A DNA stretch of 64,000 nt. Source: Actinoplanes ianthinogenes (GTDB lineage: Bacteria > Actinomycetota > Actinomycetes > Mycobacteriales > Micromonosporaceae). This document shows positions 8,379-19,832 of the stretch, piece after piece. Position 1 is the stretch's first letter, and every line of letters starts with the position of its first letter. A model generated the notes under the pieces. That model was given only the letters and a program-made list of their open reading frames with translations, was not told where the DNA came from and made no database searches. The translations under genes were made by a program, and so were the position numbers. The stretch covers positions 1,364,001-1,428,000 of the forward strand of contig NZ_AP023356.1 in the NCBI RefSeq assembly GCF_018324205.1. Reading direction: 5' to 3'.

Positions 8379-8393
8379 TGTGAGCGCCAACAC
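8379..8393. promoter_or_regulatory. Second AraR/LacI-type operator upstream of araD
   Basis: TGTGAGCGCCAACAC, inverted relative to the site at 8322-8335 (reverse complement reads TGTTGGCGCTCACA). Two GCGC-centred sites about 57 bp apart suggest cooperative binding or looping over the araD promoter. Confidence 0.5.
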
Positions 8394-8400
8394 TCGTGAA

Positions 8401-9447
8401 TCAGCGCAGGCCGGCGACCGCCGCGGAGACCTGCTCACGCAGCGTATCCGGCAGTGGCGCGTAACCGGCGCCGGACGCCGCGGCCTGCCCGGCCGGACTC
8501 GCCGCGTAGGACAGGAAGCCCCGCGCCACCGCGGACGCACCCCGCTTGCAGATCACCTCGTAAGTCACCTGCACGAGTGGGTAGGCACCACCGTACAGAT
8601 CGTCGTAGTCGAACTCGAGCCGCAGATCACCGTCACCAGCGGGTTTCGCGGAAGCGACCGCCGTGGCCGCGGCTTCGTCGGTGGGCGGCGCGAAATCGCC
8701 GCGGGAGTCGCCGACCCGGGCCGTCGTCAGCTCGTTCACCCGGGCATAGGACGCCTCGACGTAACCGATCGCCCCGTCGGTGCGGGCGATCGCGGCGGCC
8801 AGCCGGTCACTGCCCCGGACCCCCAGACCACCCGGCGCCGGCCAGGCACTGCCTGTCGCGAACGGCCAGCCGGCGGTCCCGGCCAGGAACCGGGTGAAAT
8901 TCGCCGTCGTGCCGGAGGTGTCCTCGCGGTGCACCGTGCGGATCGGCGTGGCCGGGAGCACCATCCGCGGATTGTCACCGGCGACCGCCTTGTCGTTCCA
9001 GGTGGTGACCTCGCCGGCAAAGATCTTCGCGATGGTGGCCGGGGTCAGCCGCAGGTCACCGACACCGGCCACGTTGTAGGCCAGCGCGATCGGCCCGATC
9101 ACCAGCGGCAGGTGCACCGCCGGCGCGCCACCGCAGCGGGTGGCCGCGCTCGCCTGATCCGCGTCGCTGAGCACCGCATCGGTCCCGGCGAAATCACCGG
9201 TCCCGGCCAGGAACGCCGTGACGCCGGCACCGGAGCCGCTGCTCGCGTAGGCGACGGCCGCCCGCGCGCAGGCGATCTGATATCGCTTGATCCATTCGTT
9301 GACCGCGTTGGCCTGCGCGGACGAGCCCTGCCCGCTCGCCTCACCGGACGCGCAGGACACCGGATCGTCGACCTGCTCCGGCGCTTCGCAGGCGGACACC
9401 AGCAGGAGGGCGGCGAGCGCGGCCACCGCCACGAGAGCCTTCTTCAT
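8401..9447 (-). CDS. PstS-like phosphate-binding lipoprotein (no transporter nearby)
   Basis: Extracytoplasmic protein of 348 residues with lipobox VSAC. PstS-type motifs: AGTGDFAGTDAVLS, VHLPLVIGPIALAYN, TIAKIFAGEVTTWND, VHREDTSGTTANFTRFL and, near the end, YPLVQVTYEVIC. Start ATG 9447 has GAGAGG 7 nt upstream, and that site overlaps the stop codon (9459-9461) of the upstream membrane protein, implying translational coupling. No pstC, pstA or pstB is present, so a sensory rather than transport role with the coupled membrane protein is inferred. Confidence 0.85.
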   Translation of the reverse strand: MKKALVAVAALAALLLVSACEAPEQVDDPVSCASGEASGQGSSAQANAVNEWIKRYQIACARAAVAYASSGSGAGVTAFLAGTGDFAGTDAVLSDADQASAATRCGGAPAVHLPLVIGPIALAYNVAGVGDLRLTPATIAKIFAGEVTTWNDKAVAGDNPRMVLPATPIRTVHREDTSGTTANFTRFLAGTAGWPFATGSAWPAPGGLGVRGSDRLAAAIARTDGAIGYVEASYARVNELTTARVGDSRGDFAPPTDEAAATAVASAKPAGDGDLRLEFDYDDLYGGAYPLVQVTYEVICKRGASAVARGFLSYAASPAGQAAASGAGYAPLPDTLREQVSAAVAGLR

Positions 9448-9458
9448 CGTCGAACCTC

Positions 9459-10757
9459 TCACCGATACTCCGCGAGCCGCCGCCGCACACCGAGCGGCAC
9501 CAGCAGGATCACCACGCCAAGACCCACGATCGGGACGACCACCCCGCCACGCAGCGCTCTCTCCGCACCACGCAATTCACGATCAAAACCCGCTTTGCGT
9601 ACGTCGGTGACGGCACCCACCGCGGCATCGAAGTACGCGAAGTCGAAAGCGGCGTCGCCCCGCCGGATGCCGGTCAGGGCATCGACTGCCGCCCCGGTCT
9701 TGCCGGCCTCGGCAAGCGTCAGGACTTTCTCGTGATCGCGCTGGTAGTCCTCCCAGCGCTGTCGCGCCTCGCCCCCGGCCACCCGCCCGATCTCGTCCGG
9801 GAGCGACCGGGACTTCGCGGTGAAGTCGTCCCGATAGAGGCCCAGGTTCGCGGCGACTACGTATCGACTGGTGTCAGCCGCGGCGTCGTAACCAACCGCG
9901 CGCAGTTGGGACAGTGCGAGGTACGGCGTCAGGTGATCGTCCCGGGCGGCGGACATCCGGCCGGCCTGCGCGCCCAGCACCACGGTCGCGGCGACACCGA
10001 GCACCAGGCTGAGCACCGTGGCACCGAGCAGCGCCGGGTTCACCGAGCGGCGGAAACGCCGGGCCATCCAGACCTGCAGCGTGATCAGCAGGACCACCAG
10101 GGTGCCGCCGAACAGCAGCACCAGGGTGTACCCGGTGGCCTCGGTGGCCCGCTTGCCGGCATAGGCCCGGTCGAGCCGGGTGGTGGCGGCGTCCCGGAGT
10201 TGCTCGGCGGCCGGCAGCAGACGCAGGTGCAGCACATTGGTGGCCTGGGTGTAATAGCCGAGAGCTTCGCCGGGGAGCCGGCCCGCCTGCCGACGGTCGA
10301 CCCGGTCGGCGGCGGTCATGGTCTGGCCGACCCGCTGGTGGTAAACGGCCAGGCCGTCCAACAGGTCGACCACGACGGCCTGGCCGGCGACGTCGGTCCC
10401 GCCGCTCGCGGCGAGCATCCGCTCGAGGTCGGCGTCGACCTGGCGGGAGCGCTCGCGATAGGCGCCCAGGGCATCGACCCGGGTGCCGGCCAGGGCGTCC
10501 GAGTCGCCGGTCAGCAGCAGGCGGGTGGCCTGCGCGTCCATGTCACTGAGCGCGAAATACAGGTCGGCCGCGGTGGCCGCCTGCGGCGCGGCCTCCCGGC
10601 CGATCACCCGGACCTGGCTCCGGATCCGGGCCATCACCAGGCTGGTCGCGAGGAGCAGGGCGGTGGCCGCGACGACCACGAGCACCGACCACAGTCGCAG
10701 ACGCGCGGGTGTTTCATTCCGGACCAGATTACGGGCGGTATTCCTGGTCGTTTCCAT
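9459..10757 (-). CDS. Four-helix membrane sensor protein, GlnX-like
   Basis: About 432 residues with four membrane segments: near the N-terminus (LWSVLVVVAATALLLATSLV), two in the middle flanking a short cytoplasmic turn (TLVVLLITLQVW and VLSLVLGVAATVVLG), and one at the C-terminus (VVVPIVGLGVVILLVPLGV). The two external loops are helical bundles like chemoreceptor sensor domains. This layout, coupled to a binding lipoprotein, resembles mycobacterial GlnX-GlnH, which signals to kinase PknG; no kinase is encoded here. Start ATG 10757 is a choice; a TTG at 10796 is also possible. Confidence 0.72.
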   Translation of the reverse strand: METTRNTARNLVRNETPARLRLWSVLVVVAATALLLATSLVMARIRSQVRVIGREAAPQAATAADLYFALSDMDAQATRLLLTGDSDALAGTRVDALGAYRERSRQVDADLERMLAASGGTDVAGQAVVVDLLDGLAVYHQRVGQTMTAADRVDRRQAGRLPGEALGYYTQATNVLHLRLLPAAEQLRDAATTRLDRAYAGKRATEATGYTLVLLFGGTLVVLLITLQVWMARRFRRSVNPALLGATVLSLVLGVAATVVLGAQAGRMSAARDDHLTPYLALSQLRAVGYDAAADTSRYVVAANLGLYRDDFTAKSRSLPDEIGRVAGGEARQRWEDYQRDHEKVLTLAEAGKTGAAVDALTGIRRGDAAFDFAYFDAAVGAVTDVRKAGFDRELRGAERALRGGVVVPIVGLGVVILLVPLGVRRRLAEYR

Positions 10758-10963
10758 GACCGCTGGCACGTCGGTCACGGTAACCCATTCCCGCAAAATT
10801 CCGGGCGTTTACCTTGCGTTCATTCATTGGTCGTTTGCGCAGGTGGGAGCGTTTACTAATGACTTCGGAGTGCATATTGAGGACCACGCCCGGAGAGCTG
10901 TCAGAAAACGATCAGCGAATATTCCCGGCCACGACGGATCCGGCTCGGAATCACGAGGACGGG

Positions 10964-11743
10964 TCAGGGGGTGGCCAGAGCCGCGTAAAGGACCGGGTCG
11001 TGGGCGGAGAGGAGGGTGAGGCCGGGGTCGGCCTGTTGGTGCAGCGCCGCCAGGCGAGCGTGGTTGGCGCGGACGCGGGCTCGGTCGAAGGCCACGCCGG
11101 TCTCGGCAAGCCGCAGGCCGAGGGGGACGCGAGTGCCGTCGAGGGTGCCACGGTGGTAGAAAGCGTCGCCGCAGTGCAGCAACCAGCGGGAGCCGGCGTC
11201 GACCGCGACGCAGGCGTGTCCGCGGGTGTGCCCGGGCAGCGAGATCAGGACGATGCCCGGGGCGATGTCGGTCAGCTCCTTGGCGGCGGCGAAACCGCGC
11301 CAGCTCTCGCCGTCCGGGGTGTGCTCGACCAGCTTGGGGCCGTGCGACCACTGGGCACTGCGGAACCGGCGGCGTTCGCCCCGGGTCGGCGGCCGCATGG
11401 CGCCCTCGACCTCGGCGGCGGTGACGTGCACCTGAGCGTGCGGGAAGTCGGCCAGGCCACCGATGTGGTCGATGTCGAAGTGGGTGACGACGATGTGGCG
11501 CACGTCGGCGGGGCGGAAGCCGAGCCGCTCGACCTGGACGACCGCGGTCTCCTCCCGGTCCAGGGCGGGACGCAGCAGGTGCCGGGGCGGGCCGAGGCGG
11601 CTCGCCGGGTCGGCCAGGTCGGCCAGGCCGAAGCCCGTGTCGACCAGCACCAGGCCGTTGTCGGTCTCGGCCAGCAGCACATGGCAGACCAGGTCGCCGC
11701 CGGGGGCGCGCATGGTGCCGCAGTTGAGGTGATGAACCCGCAC
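10964..11743 (-). CDS. Metallo-beta-lactamase-fold hydrolase
   Basis: Likely zinc hydrolase of 259 residues, perhaps lactonase-like. Motifs: [17 protein letters not shown] (metal motif with Phe in place of the usual second His position), [26 protein letters not shown] and a closing SAHDP. GTG 11743 was chosen because [11 protein letters not shown] is the usual first strand; an upstream ATG at 11782 is possible. It runs in the same direction as the GlnX-like gene but is 200 bp away. Substrate cannot be told. Confidence 0.85.
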   Translation of the reverse strand: MRVHHLNCGTMRAPGGDLVCHVLLAETDNGLVLVDTGFGLADLADPASRLGPPRHLLRPALDREETAVVQVERLGFRPADVRHIVVTHFDIDHIGGLADFPHAQVHVTAAEVEGAMRPPTRGERRRFRSAQWSHGPKLVEHTPDGESWRGFAAAKELTDIAPGIVLISLPGHTRGHACVAVDAGSRWLLHCGDAFYHRGTLDGTRVPLGLRLAETGVAFDRARVRANHARLAALHQQADPGLTLLSAHDPVLYAALATP

Positions 11744-11861
11744 GCCGCGAAGGTACGCCGAACCGCGCCAGAAAGCGATCACCTGCCCGCCGCGGAACCG
11801 GCGGTCAGACCCGGCCGCTGGTGCGCGGGGTGGTGGGTTCGGGCGATAGCGCCCGGGCGGG

Positions 11862-14800
11862 TCAGTGACGGGTGGGGTGGTGAAGGCGGTGGCGGGCGGT
11901 CTCGTGGTGGGGCAGTTGGGTGGCGTCGGGGAGGTCGTGGGCGGCGGAGAGGCCGTCGGGCTGCTGGAGGAGGTGTCCTTCGGCTACCAGGTCGGCCAGC
12001 AGGCCGGTGATGCGGGCGTCCAGCTCGGTCGACCGGCGGGTGGACCAGCCGTACAGCTTGGTGACGGCGGCCAGCAACTCGTCGACGGACAGCACGCCGC
12101 CGTCGATCACCAGGTTTTCGAGGGCGATCGCGAGTTCGGCGTCGGCGACCTGGTCGGCCTTGCGGGCCACCCCGTCAGCGCGGTATCGGACCACCGGGTA
12201 GGGCTGGTCGGGGTCGCCGAGGAACGTGCCGTCCCACGCCACGCCGGCCTGCTCGATGGCGTCCTCGATGGCGGCGCGGGCGGTCCGGGCGATCCGGGTC
12301 AGGCCCCACTCCTCGCGCATGCGTTGCAGCGCCACGGTGATGTGCACCGGTCCCTCGATCTCCGCGAGGCGCCGGACGGCGGCGATCAATTCCGGACGCA
12401 GGGCCGGGTCCGTGAGGACGGCGCCGGGCGGGAGCGGGTCCAGATCGGCTTTTTGGTACGGGTGAGCCCACTCGTCGGTGTGCGGTCCCCGGGCGGCCAC
12501 CTCGAACCCGGCGTGGTCCACCGGACCGGTCGCCGTCCACGTCTGGGCGGGGTGGGTCCAGCCCGGCGGCGCGGCCATCGTCTCCTCGAACTCGGCCACC
12601 GCGGCGGCGAGGTCCGGCTGGCCCTCGATCGCCTGGTACCAGGCCGGCTGGTGGGTCTCCCCCAGTGCCGAGCTCAGGGACTGCTCGGCCACCGTGGCGG
12701 CGGCGTCGGCCAGATCCGGGTGCAGGTTGGCGGACTCGGCCAGTTCGGTGCGGAGTTGCGAGATGGCGCCCAGGCGGTCGGCGGGTTCGGTGGTGTCGCG
12801 CAGCCCGGCCAGGAACTGGGCGGCGGCCGCGGCCAGTTCCTCGGTGCCGACGCCGAAGCGAGCGGCGACCTCGGCCAGATCCTCACGGCTGGCGGCGGCC
12901 AGATCCGAGCCTGCGGCCGTCAGGTCCGAGCCGGCGGCGGTCAGGTCCGAGGCCGGGCGCCAGTCGGGCTCCTCCGCACGGCTGGCGGTCGGCCACTCGA
13001 CGACGGAGACCTCGCGCTCCGGTTCGGCCACCCCTTCGACCTGGTCCGCATGGCCCGCGGCAGGCCATGCGATCGCCTCGGACTCCTGCTCACGGCTCGC
13101 CGTGGGCCACTCGACCGGCTCGGCCATCGACTCACGACTCGCGGTAGGCCACTCGACCGGCTCGGCCGTCCGCTCACGACTCGCTGTGGGCCACTCGACC
13201 GGCTCGGCTATCGACTCACGACTCGCCGTGGGCCACTCGACCGGCTCGGCCATCGACCCACGGCTCGCCGTGGGCCACTCGACCGGCTCGGCCGTCCGCT
13301 CACGGCTCGCGGTGGGCGACTCGACCGGCTCGGCTGTCTGGGCGCGGCTTGCGGTGGGCCATTCGACGCGCTGGGGAGCGGGTTCGTCTTCGCGGCTGGC
13401 GGTGGGCCAGTTGATCGAGGAGACCTGGCGTTCGTCGGCGGAGGTCACGGGTGAGCGCTTGGCGGCGCCGAGCCGGGCGGCCAACTCGTCGCGGCTGGCC
13501 GAGGGCCAGGATACCGAGGCGACCTGGCGTGCGTTCTCGTCGGCGAGAGCCGATCGGCCGGTGGACCGGTGGACGGTCGCGGAGGTCTCGTCCAGGTCGG
13601 CGGTCGGCCACTGCACCTCGGACACCGGCTTCTGCGCGGTGGTCTCCGGCCGGTCGGCCTCCTCCTCCTGGTCGGTGCTGCTCACGGTCGGCCAGGCGAC
13701 CCGCTCGGGAGCCTCCGCCCGGCTGGCGAACGGCCACTCGGCCCGGATCGTGCTGTCCTCGCCCGGCGCCGACGATCCACCGGCGGACTCGTCCAGCAGC
13801 GCAGACCCGTGAGCCCCAACGGACTCGTCCGTCGGCAAGGATCCGTGCCTCTGAACTGGGCCGCCGGAAAGTGCGGATTCGCGGCTCTGCCCAGGTTCGT
13901 CGGACACCGGTGATTCGGGCGCGGCGTGGCGGCCGGTGGACCAGCCGGCCTCCTGGTGGGCGGCCCAGTCGACGCGGTCCGGGTCTTCGGCGCGGCTGGC
14001 GAACGGCCAGTCCGCCCGCACGGTGTCCTCGGCCGCGGGGGCGGGCCAGGCCGTCTCGGCATAGGGGGATTGGGAGGTCACCGGCTCGGCGGCGGGTTCG
14101 TCGCGGAGTTGGGTCTCCAGTTCCTCGCCCAGGTAGGCCTCGACCACGGCGAGTTCCTCGGCGCCGGCCTGCGCCGCCGCGAACTGCGCCGCGATCCGCG
14201 ACACGTCGGACGGCCCGGTGCCGGTCCGGCCGGGTCCGGAGAAGGCCCGTTCCGCGGACTCCGGCGAGGCCGGAACCGATTCCCCGGACACCCCGACCGG
14301 CTCACCGAGAGCAGACGCCGGCTCGCCGGAGAGGGAGCCGAGGGAAGAGCCAGCGGAAGATCCGACAGACGAGCCGGAGGAAGAGACGACGGACGAACCG
14401 GAGGAAGAGCCGAAGGAAGGGGCGGAGGAAGAGCCGAAGGAAGGAGCGGGCTCCCCGGAGAAGGCGGCCGGCTCGTCGAGGTGGGAGACCTCGGCAAAGG
14501 CGGTCAGTGGCGCGTCGTAGTCATATTCGGTCACCACCGCGTCGTGGATGTCGACGCCGTCGGTCTCGTGGGCCGCGGCGAGCTCCGCCTCAGCGACCGC
14601 TTCGGCCTCGGCCAGCCCGATGTCCCCGGCATCGTTCCAGGCGAGCACGATCTCCGGCTCCGCCCGCGCGAACGACGAGGCCCCAGCGGACGAGACCGCA
14701 GCGGACGACGAGACCGCAGCGGACGACGAGGCCCCAGCGGACGACGAGACCGCAGCGGCGGAGGACACCGGAGCGGACGACGACACCGCAACGGAGGGCG

Positions 14801-17800
14801 AGACCGCAGCGGCGGAGGTGGCCGCGGCGGACGGGGAGGCTGACCGGCTGGAGGACGAGACTCCGGCCACCGCCGCTGCCAGTTCCTCCTGGGATACGCG
14901 GGAACGTTCGACCCGGGGCTCCGACGAATCGGCCGTGCTCAGGTCGTACGCGAAATCCTCGGCCTCGGTGTCGGCGAACCCGGCGGCATAGGCCGCAGCC
15001 CCCTCCGCGGCCCCACTCGGAGCCGGCGAGACCGAAGCACCCGCCACCGTCAGCTCCGGCGCCTCCGCCTCCTCCGGCAACTGCGCGAACGCGTCCTCGA
15101 TAGCCGCCCGGAGCCGAGTCTCCTCCCGCTCCCGATCCAGATACCAGGCCGTCCCCCACACCCGGTGCAGCTTCCACCCGAGCCGATCGAGCACCTGCTC
15201 CCGGATCCGGTCCCGGTCCCGGGCCGTCGGCGCCGAGTCGTACGTCGTCCCGTCGCACTCGATGCCCAGCGCATAGGGCGCGTTGCGCCGGGCCGACCGG
15301 CGCACCGCGATGTCGATCCGGTACGCCCCGGCCCCGACCCGGGTCTGCACCCGATAGCCCCACCCGCGGATCACGTCGCGCACCGAGTCCTCGAACGGCG
15401 TCTGCGACTCCAGCGGCTCCGGCTCGGTGTCCAGGCTGAGCGCGCCGATCCCGCGCGCCGCGTAGTCCAGGAAGTCGGCCAGCCGGGAGTCGGCGGGCAC
15501 GTCGCGGGTCCGGACCGCGGAGATCACCTCGAGGCGGCGTCGGGCCCGGGTGGTGGCCACGTTGAGCCGGCGCCAGCCGTCCGGGCCGGTCAGCAGGCTC
15601 AGGTCGGCGCCGATCGCGAAGATCACCACGTCGCGTTCGTCGCCCTGCACGGCGTCCAGGTCCTTGATGAAGAAGCCGCGCAGCCGGTCGTCCTCGGGCG
15701 GGACCACCATGTCGGCGACCGCGGCCTCGATCTCCGCGGCGTCCTCGGCGGTGCAGACCACCACGCCGAGGCTGAGCTCGGGGCGGGTGACCAGGTGGTG
15801 GGCGACCCGGGTGGCGACCAGTTCGGCCATCGACAGGTCGCCGCCGGCCGGGTACAGCTGCACGCCGGCGTCCGGGCCGGGCGGCGCGAAGGCCGGGAAG
15901 GTGGTGAGCCGGCCCTGGTAGAACGCGTGGTTGGCGAACGCGATCAGCGACTCGTCCCGGCTGCGGTAGTGCGTGGTGAGGTCGAGGACCCGGAACGCGC
16001 CGCAGTTCAGCGCGAGCTCCAGGATCGAGCGCGGGTCGCCGCCGGGGATCGGGGCGGCGGTCAGCTGCCGGTCGTCGCCGCAGACCACCAGCGCGTTGCC
16101 GCGGTAGGCACAGGTGATCGCGTCCGGCACCGGCACCCGGGACGCCTCGTCGATGATCACCACGTCGAACAGCACGTCGGCCGGGAGCAGCCGGCTCACG
16201 TCGGCCGGGGACATCACCAGGCACGGTTTGACCGCCAGGGCGGCGTGCGAGGTGCGGGCCAGCAGGTCCCGGACCGGCAGCCGGCGGCCCTGCTGGGCGG
16301 CCGAGGCGCGGAGCAGGGCGGCCTCGCCGGCGGCCGACTCGGCCGGCTGGAGCGCGTCGACGGCGTTCATCACCTCGGCGGCGGCGGCCCGTTGCAGCCG
16401 CTCGTCCCAGAGCCGGAACTCGTCGACCAGCCGGTCCCGGCCGACCGCGTCGAGCGGGGCGAGCCGGTCGTCGTCCCGGATGATCTCGTCCGCCCAGGAC
16501 TGGAAGAGGGCGCGGCCGAGCACCGGCAGGATCTGCTCGACCGGCAGGTCCTCGCGGGCACAGAAGTCGACCACCGGGTCCAGGCCGTGCTCGGCGAGCA
16601 CCGCCCGGGCCGCCTGGTAGTCGAACCACTCCTGCTGCCCGCGGCTGTCGTCGAGCAGCTCGCGGAGCAGTTCCCGGGCGGACTCCCGCTCCTCCAGGGC
16701 GATCCCGAGGGCCGGGTGCCGGCTCGGCGCGAAGGCGCGCAGGATCCAGTCCCGGGCCGACTGCCACTCGGCGACCCGGGCCGGCAGGTTGTCGCTGGGC
16801 CGGGCCCGGCCGATCAGCTCGGCCTGCTCGGCGGTGAACGCGATGTCCCCGCCGTTGCGGATCCGGCGCGCCTCGGAGGTCCAGGCCATCGCGGTGGCCA
16901 GCGCCTCCACGTCGGTCTGCGTGCCGCGGTAGGCGGCGCCGAGCACCCGGGCGTACTCCTTGGCGTTGGCCGACAGCGCGGCCGCGGCCTCCGCGGCGGT
17001 CTCCCGGAGCAGGCCGATCGCGGCCGCCTCGGCCAGCGTGAAGTCCCGGCCGGCCGCCTGGCTGTACGCGTGCACCAGCTCGGCCACCGCGGTGAACGGC
17101 TCGACGTGCGCGCGCAGCCAGGTGACCGCGTCGTGGATCGGGCCGGCGGCCAGCTGCGGCCGGGGCGCCGGCTCGGGCGGGGTGCGCAGCGCCGCCGTCC
17201 ACCGGTCGAACTCCTTGCCGGCCTCGCCGACGATCCGGATGATCGCGCTGTTCGGGGTGGCCGCGCAGATCCGCTCGATCACGGTGGGCAGCGCCTCGGG
17301 CGGGGTGATCCGCAGGGTCTCCTCGGCCGTGGCCAGCGCCCGCTCGATCGCGTCGAAGTCGGTGTCGGTGCCCGCCCAGTGCTTGCCGAGGATCGCGGCG
17401 TGCTGCTCCTCGGCCTCGGCCAGCTCCTGGAGGGCGCGTTTCCAGGCGGCGGCCGCGTTCAGGTTGGCGACCGCCTGCGACCGCTTGACGTCGGGCCGGG
17501 CGATGGTGGCGGCGGCCTTCTTGTCCCGGCGCGACTGCGCGCTCAGCTTCCGGAGCCCCTTGTGCTGGTGGGCGAAGCGCTGGGCCAGCTCGTCCACCGG
17601 CTCGGCCAGCGCGTTGTCGCTGAAGTGCTCGCGGGCGCGGCTCTCGGCGGCCTTCACCACGTTGACCACCCGGCGCAGGTTGCGCATCGCGGCGTGCGCG
17701 GCGGTGGTGCCGAGCCCGTCGAACCAGGCCGGCTCCGGCTTGTCCGGGCGGGACAGCAGGTCGACGATGGCGGCCAGCCGGGGCAGGTCGGTGAACGCCA

Positions 17801-19733
17801 CCACGTTGGGCAGCCCGAGCCGCGCGGTGACCCGGTCCAGGCTGTGCTGGTGCTGTTCCAGCCGGTCGGCCTCGTCGGCGAACCGGCGGGCCAGGCCGCG
17901 GGCCTGCGCCGCGGTCAGCGGGAGCAGCTCGACGGCGGGCGGCTTGAGGTGGCCGAGGCTCGGGATGATCGGCAGCTTGGCGGGCGACGGCAGCGCGCTC
18001 CAGGTGGCCCCGGCCTTGGCCCGGACCGCGTCCTCGGCCTGGTGCAGCGCCTTGAGGTGACGCAGCAGCCCCTCGGCGGCCCGGGCGACCGGTTCCAGGC
18101 TGGCCATGGTGAGCCACTCGTCGGCGGCCTCCGGCGGGCGCCGGGTGGCATGCCCGACCAGGGTGGTCAGGGTGATCGCCTCGCCGATCGAGCCGATCAG
18201 GAACGCCTCGGACAGCGGGTCCTTCTCGATCGCCTCGGTGAGGTGGTCGAGGGCGGTCTGCGCCTGGTGCAGCCGGGCGTCCAGACGGTGGTGGTCGATC
18301 ACGTCGCGCCACAGGAAGTCCTCGCCCTCGCGGGCCGGGCGCCAGGCCCGGCCGAGGCGTTCGGCGGCGTCCCGGACGCGTTGCAGCGACTGGGTGGTGA
18401 GCGGGATCGGCAGCTCGGCCAGGGCCGGGGCCTGTGGCACGTCGGTCATCTGCGCGCACATGCCGAGCACGTCGTGCAGCCGGTGGCCGAGCGGCTCGCG
18501 GACCTCGTTCATCGCCTCGGCGTACGCGTTCAACCGCTGCCGATGCTCCCGCAACGCCTCCCGCTCGTCGGTGGACAGGTCCGGCGGCGGCAGCGGGATG
18601 AAGTCGAGCGCGGCGGCCAGCGCGGCGGCCACCCGGTCCCGGCCGGTCTGCCCGCTGTGCAGTTCGAGCAGGTAGTCGTCGAGCCCGACCGGGGCGAGCC
18701 GGTCCCGGACGGTGTCCAGGGCGGCGGCCTTCTCGGCGACCACCAGCACCCGGCGCCCGGCGTGCAGCAGCACACCGATCATGTTGGCGATGGTCTGCGA
18801 CTTGCCGGTGCCGGGCGCGCCGCGCATCACGAAGGTGCGCCCGTGCAGGGCGGCGGTGATGCAGGACCGCTGGGCGGCGTCGGCGTCGAGCACCAGCGGC
18901 ACGTCGTCCGGGGTGGCGACCTCGTCCAGCCGGCGGCCGGCGATCACCTCGAACTTGAACGCGCCCGACTGCGCCTCCGGGGTGGTGGCCAGGGCGCGGA
19001 TCACCGGGTGGGCGAGCACCTTGCGTTCGTGGTCGAGCAGGTCGGTGTACATCACCTCGCGGTGCACCGCGAAGCGGGCCAGCATGATCGCCTCGTCGGA
19101 GTGCCAGTCCGGGTGGTCGCCGAGAGCGGCGTCCAGGCGGGCCCAGAAGACGGTGACGTCCAGCCCGGAGAGGCTGTCCACCGCGGGCAGCTCGATGTTG
19201 TGCCGGCGCAGGCAGATGTCCAGGGCCGGGTTGACGATCGGGTCCTCGGCCCGGGCCCGCAGCCGCGGGTAGTCCTCCGGGTCCGGGCAGACCAGGTCGA
19301 CCGGGATCAGCAGGATCGGGCTGCAATGCTCGTTGCCGGCGTCGCTCCAGCGGACCGTGCCGAGCCCCAGGTAGAGCGTGGCGACGCCCTGTTCGAGCAG
19401 GTCACGGCGGGCTGCCCGGCGCAGGGCGCGCAGCGTGGCGTCCATCTCCGCGTCGGTCATCGCGGTCTGGAAGACGTGGGCGGCGCGCGGTCGCGGGCCC
19501 TCGGCCTGCTCCTCGATGCCCAGGAAGCCGCACTCGCGGCCCTGCTGGAGCGCCTCGACGACGCTGCGCGGCGACGGACTGACGATCTCCACCACACCCG
19601 GCGCCGTGGTCCGCACGTCGATCAGCGGATTGGCGCCGGTGAGGTCGAGCAGCCCGTCCCGCCACGACTCCAGCGTCGCCCGCACCCGGGCATCCGGCCG
19701 CCCCGTCAACCCGTCCGACTGATCCCACCGCAT
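11862..19733 (-). CDS. Giant DUF4011 / SF1 helicase / Vsr-like nuclease / DUF3320 protein, candidate defence protein
   Basis: A 2623-residue protein, probably cytoplasmic and acting on foreign nucleic acid. Order: DUF4011-type N-terminus ([14 protein letters not shown]) to about 230; SF1 helicase with Walker [11 protein letters not shown] (Lys about 311), Walker B VIIDEAS (Asp about 1195), GDDRQLTA and the end motif [12 protein letters not shown]; a Vsr/DUF559-type nuclease at about 1450-1560 ([28 protein letters not shown]); some 800 residues of low complexity; and DUF3320 at about 2440-2620. From memory this matches the Hhe defence architecture (DUF4011-helicase-Vsr). The low-complexity insert with EWPTASR repeats is unusual. 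ATG 19733 preferred; TTG 19754 possible. It follows a HIRAN gene by 99 bp. Confidence 0.9.
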   Translation of the reverse strand: MRWDQSDGLTGRPDARVRATLESWRDGLLDLTGANPLIDVRTTAPGVVEIVSPSPRSVVEALQQGRECGFLGIEEQAEGPRPRAAHVFQTAMTDAEMDATLRALRRAARRDLLEQGVATLYLGLGTVRWSDAGNEHCSPILLIPVDLVCPDPEDYPRLRARAEDPIVNPALDICLRRHNIELPAVDSLSGLDVTVFWARLDAALGDHPDWHSDEAIMLARFAVHREVMYTDLLDHERKVLAHPVIRALATTPEAQSGAFKFEVIAGRRLDEVATPDDVPLVLDADAAQRSCITAALHGRTFVMRGAPGTGKSQTIANMIGVLLHAGRRVLVVAEKAAALDTVRDRLAPVGLDDYLLELHSGQTGRDRVAAALAAALDFIPLPPPDLSTDEREALREHRQRLNAYAEAMNEVREPLGHRLHDVLGMCAQMTDVPQAPALAELPIPLTTQSLQRVRDAAERLGRAWRPAREGEDFLWRDVIDHHRLDARLHQAQTALDHLTEAIEKDPLSEAFLIGSIGEAITLTTLVGHATRRPPEAADEWLTMASLEPVARAAEGLLRHLKALHQAEDAVRAKAGATWSALPSPAKLPIIPSLGHLKPPAVELLPLTAAQARGLARRFADEADRLEQHQHSLDRVTARLGLPNVVAFTDLPRLAAIVDLLSRPDKPEPAWFDGLGTTAAHAAMRNLRRVVNVVKAAESRAREHFSDNALAEPVDELAQRFAHQHKGLRKLSAQSRRDKKAAATIARPDVKRSQAVANLNAAAAWKRALQELAEAEEQHAAILGKHWAGTDTDFDAIERALATAEETLRITPPEALPTVIERICAATPNSAIIRIVGEAGKEFDRWTAALRTPPEPAPRPQLAAGPIHDAVTWLRAHVEPFTAVAELVHAYSQAAGRDFTLAEAAAIGLLRETAAEAAAALSANAKEYARVLGAAYRGTQTDVEALATAMAWTSEARRIRNGGDIAFTAEQAELIGRARPSDNLPARVAEWQSARDWILRAFAPSRHPALGIALEERESARELLRELLDDSRGQQEWFDYQAARAVLAEHGLDPVVDFCAREDLPVEQILPVLGRALFQSWADEIIRDDDRLAPLDAVGRDRLVDEFRLWDERLQRAAAAEVMNAVDALQPAESAAGEAALLRASAAQQGRRLPVRDLLARTSHAALAVKPCLVMSPADVSRLLPADVLFDVVIIDEASRVPVPDAITCAYRGNALVVCGDDRQLTAAPIPGGDPRSILELALNCGAFRVLDLTTHYRSRDESLIAFANHAFYQGRLTTFPAFAPPGPDAGVQLYPAGGDLSMAELVATRVAHHLVTRPELSLGVVVCTAEDAAEIEAAVADMVVPPEDDRLRGFFIKDLDAVQGDERDVVIFAIGADLSLLTGPDGWRRLNVATTRARRRLEVISAVRTRDVPADSRLADFLDYAARGIGALSLDTEPEPLESQTPFEDSVRDVIRGWGYRVQTRVGAGAYRIDIAVRRSARRNAPYALGIECDGTTYDSAPTARDRDRIREQVLDRLGWKLHRVWGTAWYLDREREETRLRAAIEDAFAQLPEEAEAPELTVAGASVSPAPSGAAEGAAAYAAGFADTEAEDFAYDLSTADSSEPRVERSRVSQEELAAAVAGVSSSSRSASPSAAATSAAAVSPSVAVSSSAPVSSAAAVSSSAGASSSAAVSSSAAVSSAGASSFARAEPEIVLAWNDAGDIGLAEAEAVAEAELAAAHETDGVDIHDAVVTEYDYDAPLTAFAEVSHLDEPAAFSGEPAPSFGSSSAPSFGSSSGSSVVSSSGSSVGSSAGSSLGSLSGEPASALGEPVGVSGESVPASPESAERAFSGPGRTGTGPSDVSRIAAQFAAAQAGAEELAVVEAYLGEELETQLRDEPAAEPVTSQSPYAETAWPAPAAEDTVRADWPFASRAEDPDRVDWAAHQEAGWSTGRHAAPESPVSDEPGQSRESALSGGPVQRHGSLPTDESVGAHGSALLDESAGGSSAPGEDSTIRAEWPFASRAEAPERVAWPTVSSTDQEEEADRPETTAQKPVSEVQWPTADLDETSATVHRSTGRSALADENARQVASVSWPSASRDELAARLGAAKRSPVTSADERQVSSINWPTASREDEPAPQRVEWPTASRAQTAEPVESPTASRERTAEPVEWPTASRGSMAEPVEWPTASRESIAEPVEWPTASRERTAEPVEWPTASRESMAEPVEWPTASREQESEAIAWPAAGHADQVEGVAEPEREVSVVEWPTASRAEEPDWRPASDLTAAGSDLTAAGSDLAAASREDLAEVAARFGVGTEELAAAAAQFLAGLRDTTEPADRLGAISQLRTELAESANLHPDLADAAATVAEQSLSSALGETHQPAWYQAIEGQPDLAAAVAEFEETMAAPPGWTHPAQTWTATGPVDHAGFEVAARGPHTDEWAHPYQKADLDPLPPGAVLTDPALRPELIAAVRRLAEIEGPVHITVALQRMREEWGLTRIARTARAAIEDAIEQAGVAWDGTFLGDPDQPYPVVRYRADGVARKADQVADAELAIALENLVIDGGVLSVDELLAAVTKLYGWSTRRSTELDARITGLLADLVAEGHLLQQPDGLSAAHDLPDATQLPHHETARHRLHHPTRH
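13089..13382 (-). repeat. 42-bp in-frame repeat (seven units) in the giant helicase gene
   Basis: Units begin at 13089, 13131, 13173, 13215, 13257, 13299 and 13341, exactly 42 bp apart, encoding a 14-residue unit close to [14 protein letters not shown]. Diverged copies of the WP motif continue on both sides, from about 12960 to 14060. Confidence 0.88.
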
Positions 19734-19832
19734 TTTCCCATTCCAGCAAGGCAACGGGCCGCATGGTGGCGTTTTTTCGGGTTAATCCGACGTTCCGCCC
19801 AACTGGTCGGCGCACCAGTCACAGCAGCACCA

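Noticed and set aside
10805..10856. Direct repeat GCGTTTAC upstream of the GlnX-like gene
   Set aside because: Two 8-mers 44 bp apart are within chance expectation and no regulator is suggested.
14590..19326. A 1578-codon minus-strand frame overlapping the giant helicase gene
   Set aside because: Its translation is a Gly/Arg/Pro-rich frameshadow; all helicase motifs are in the other frame.
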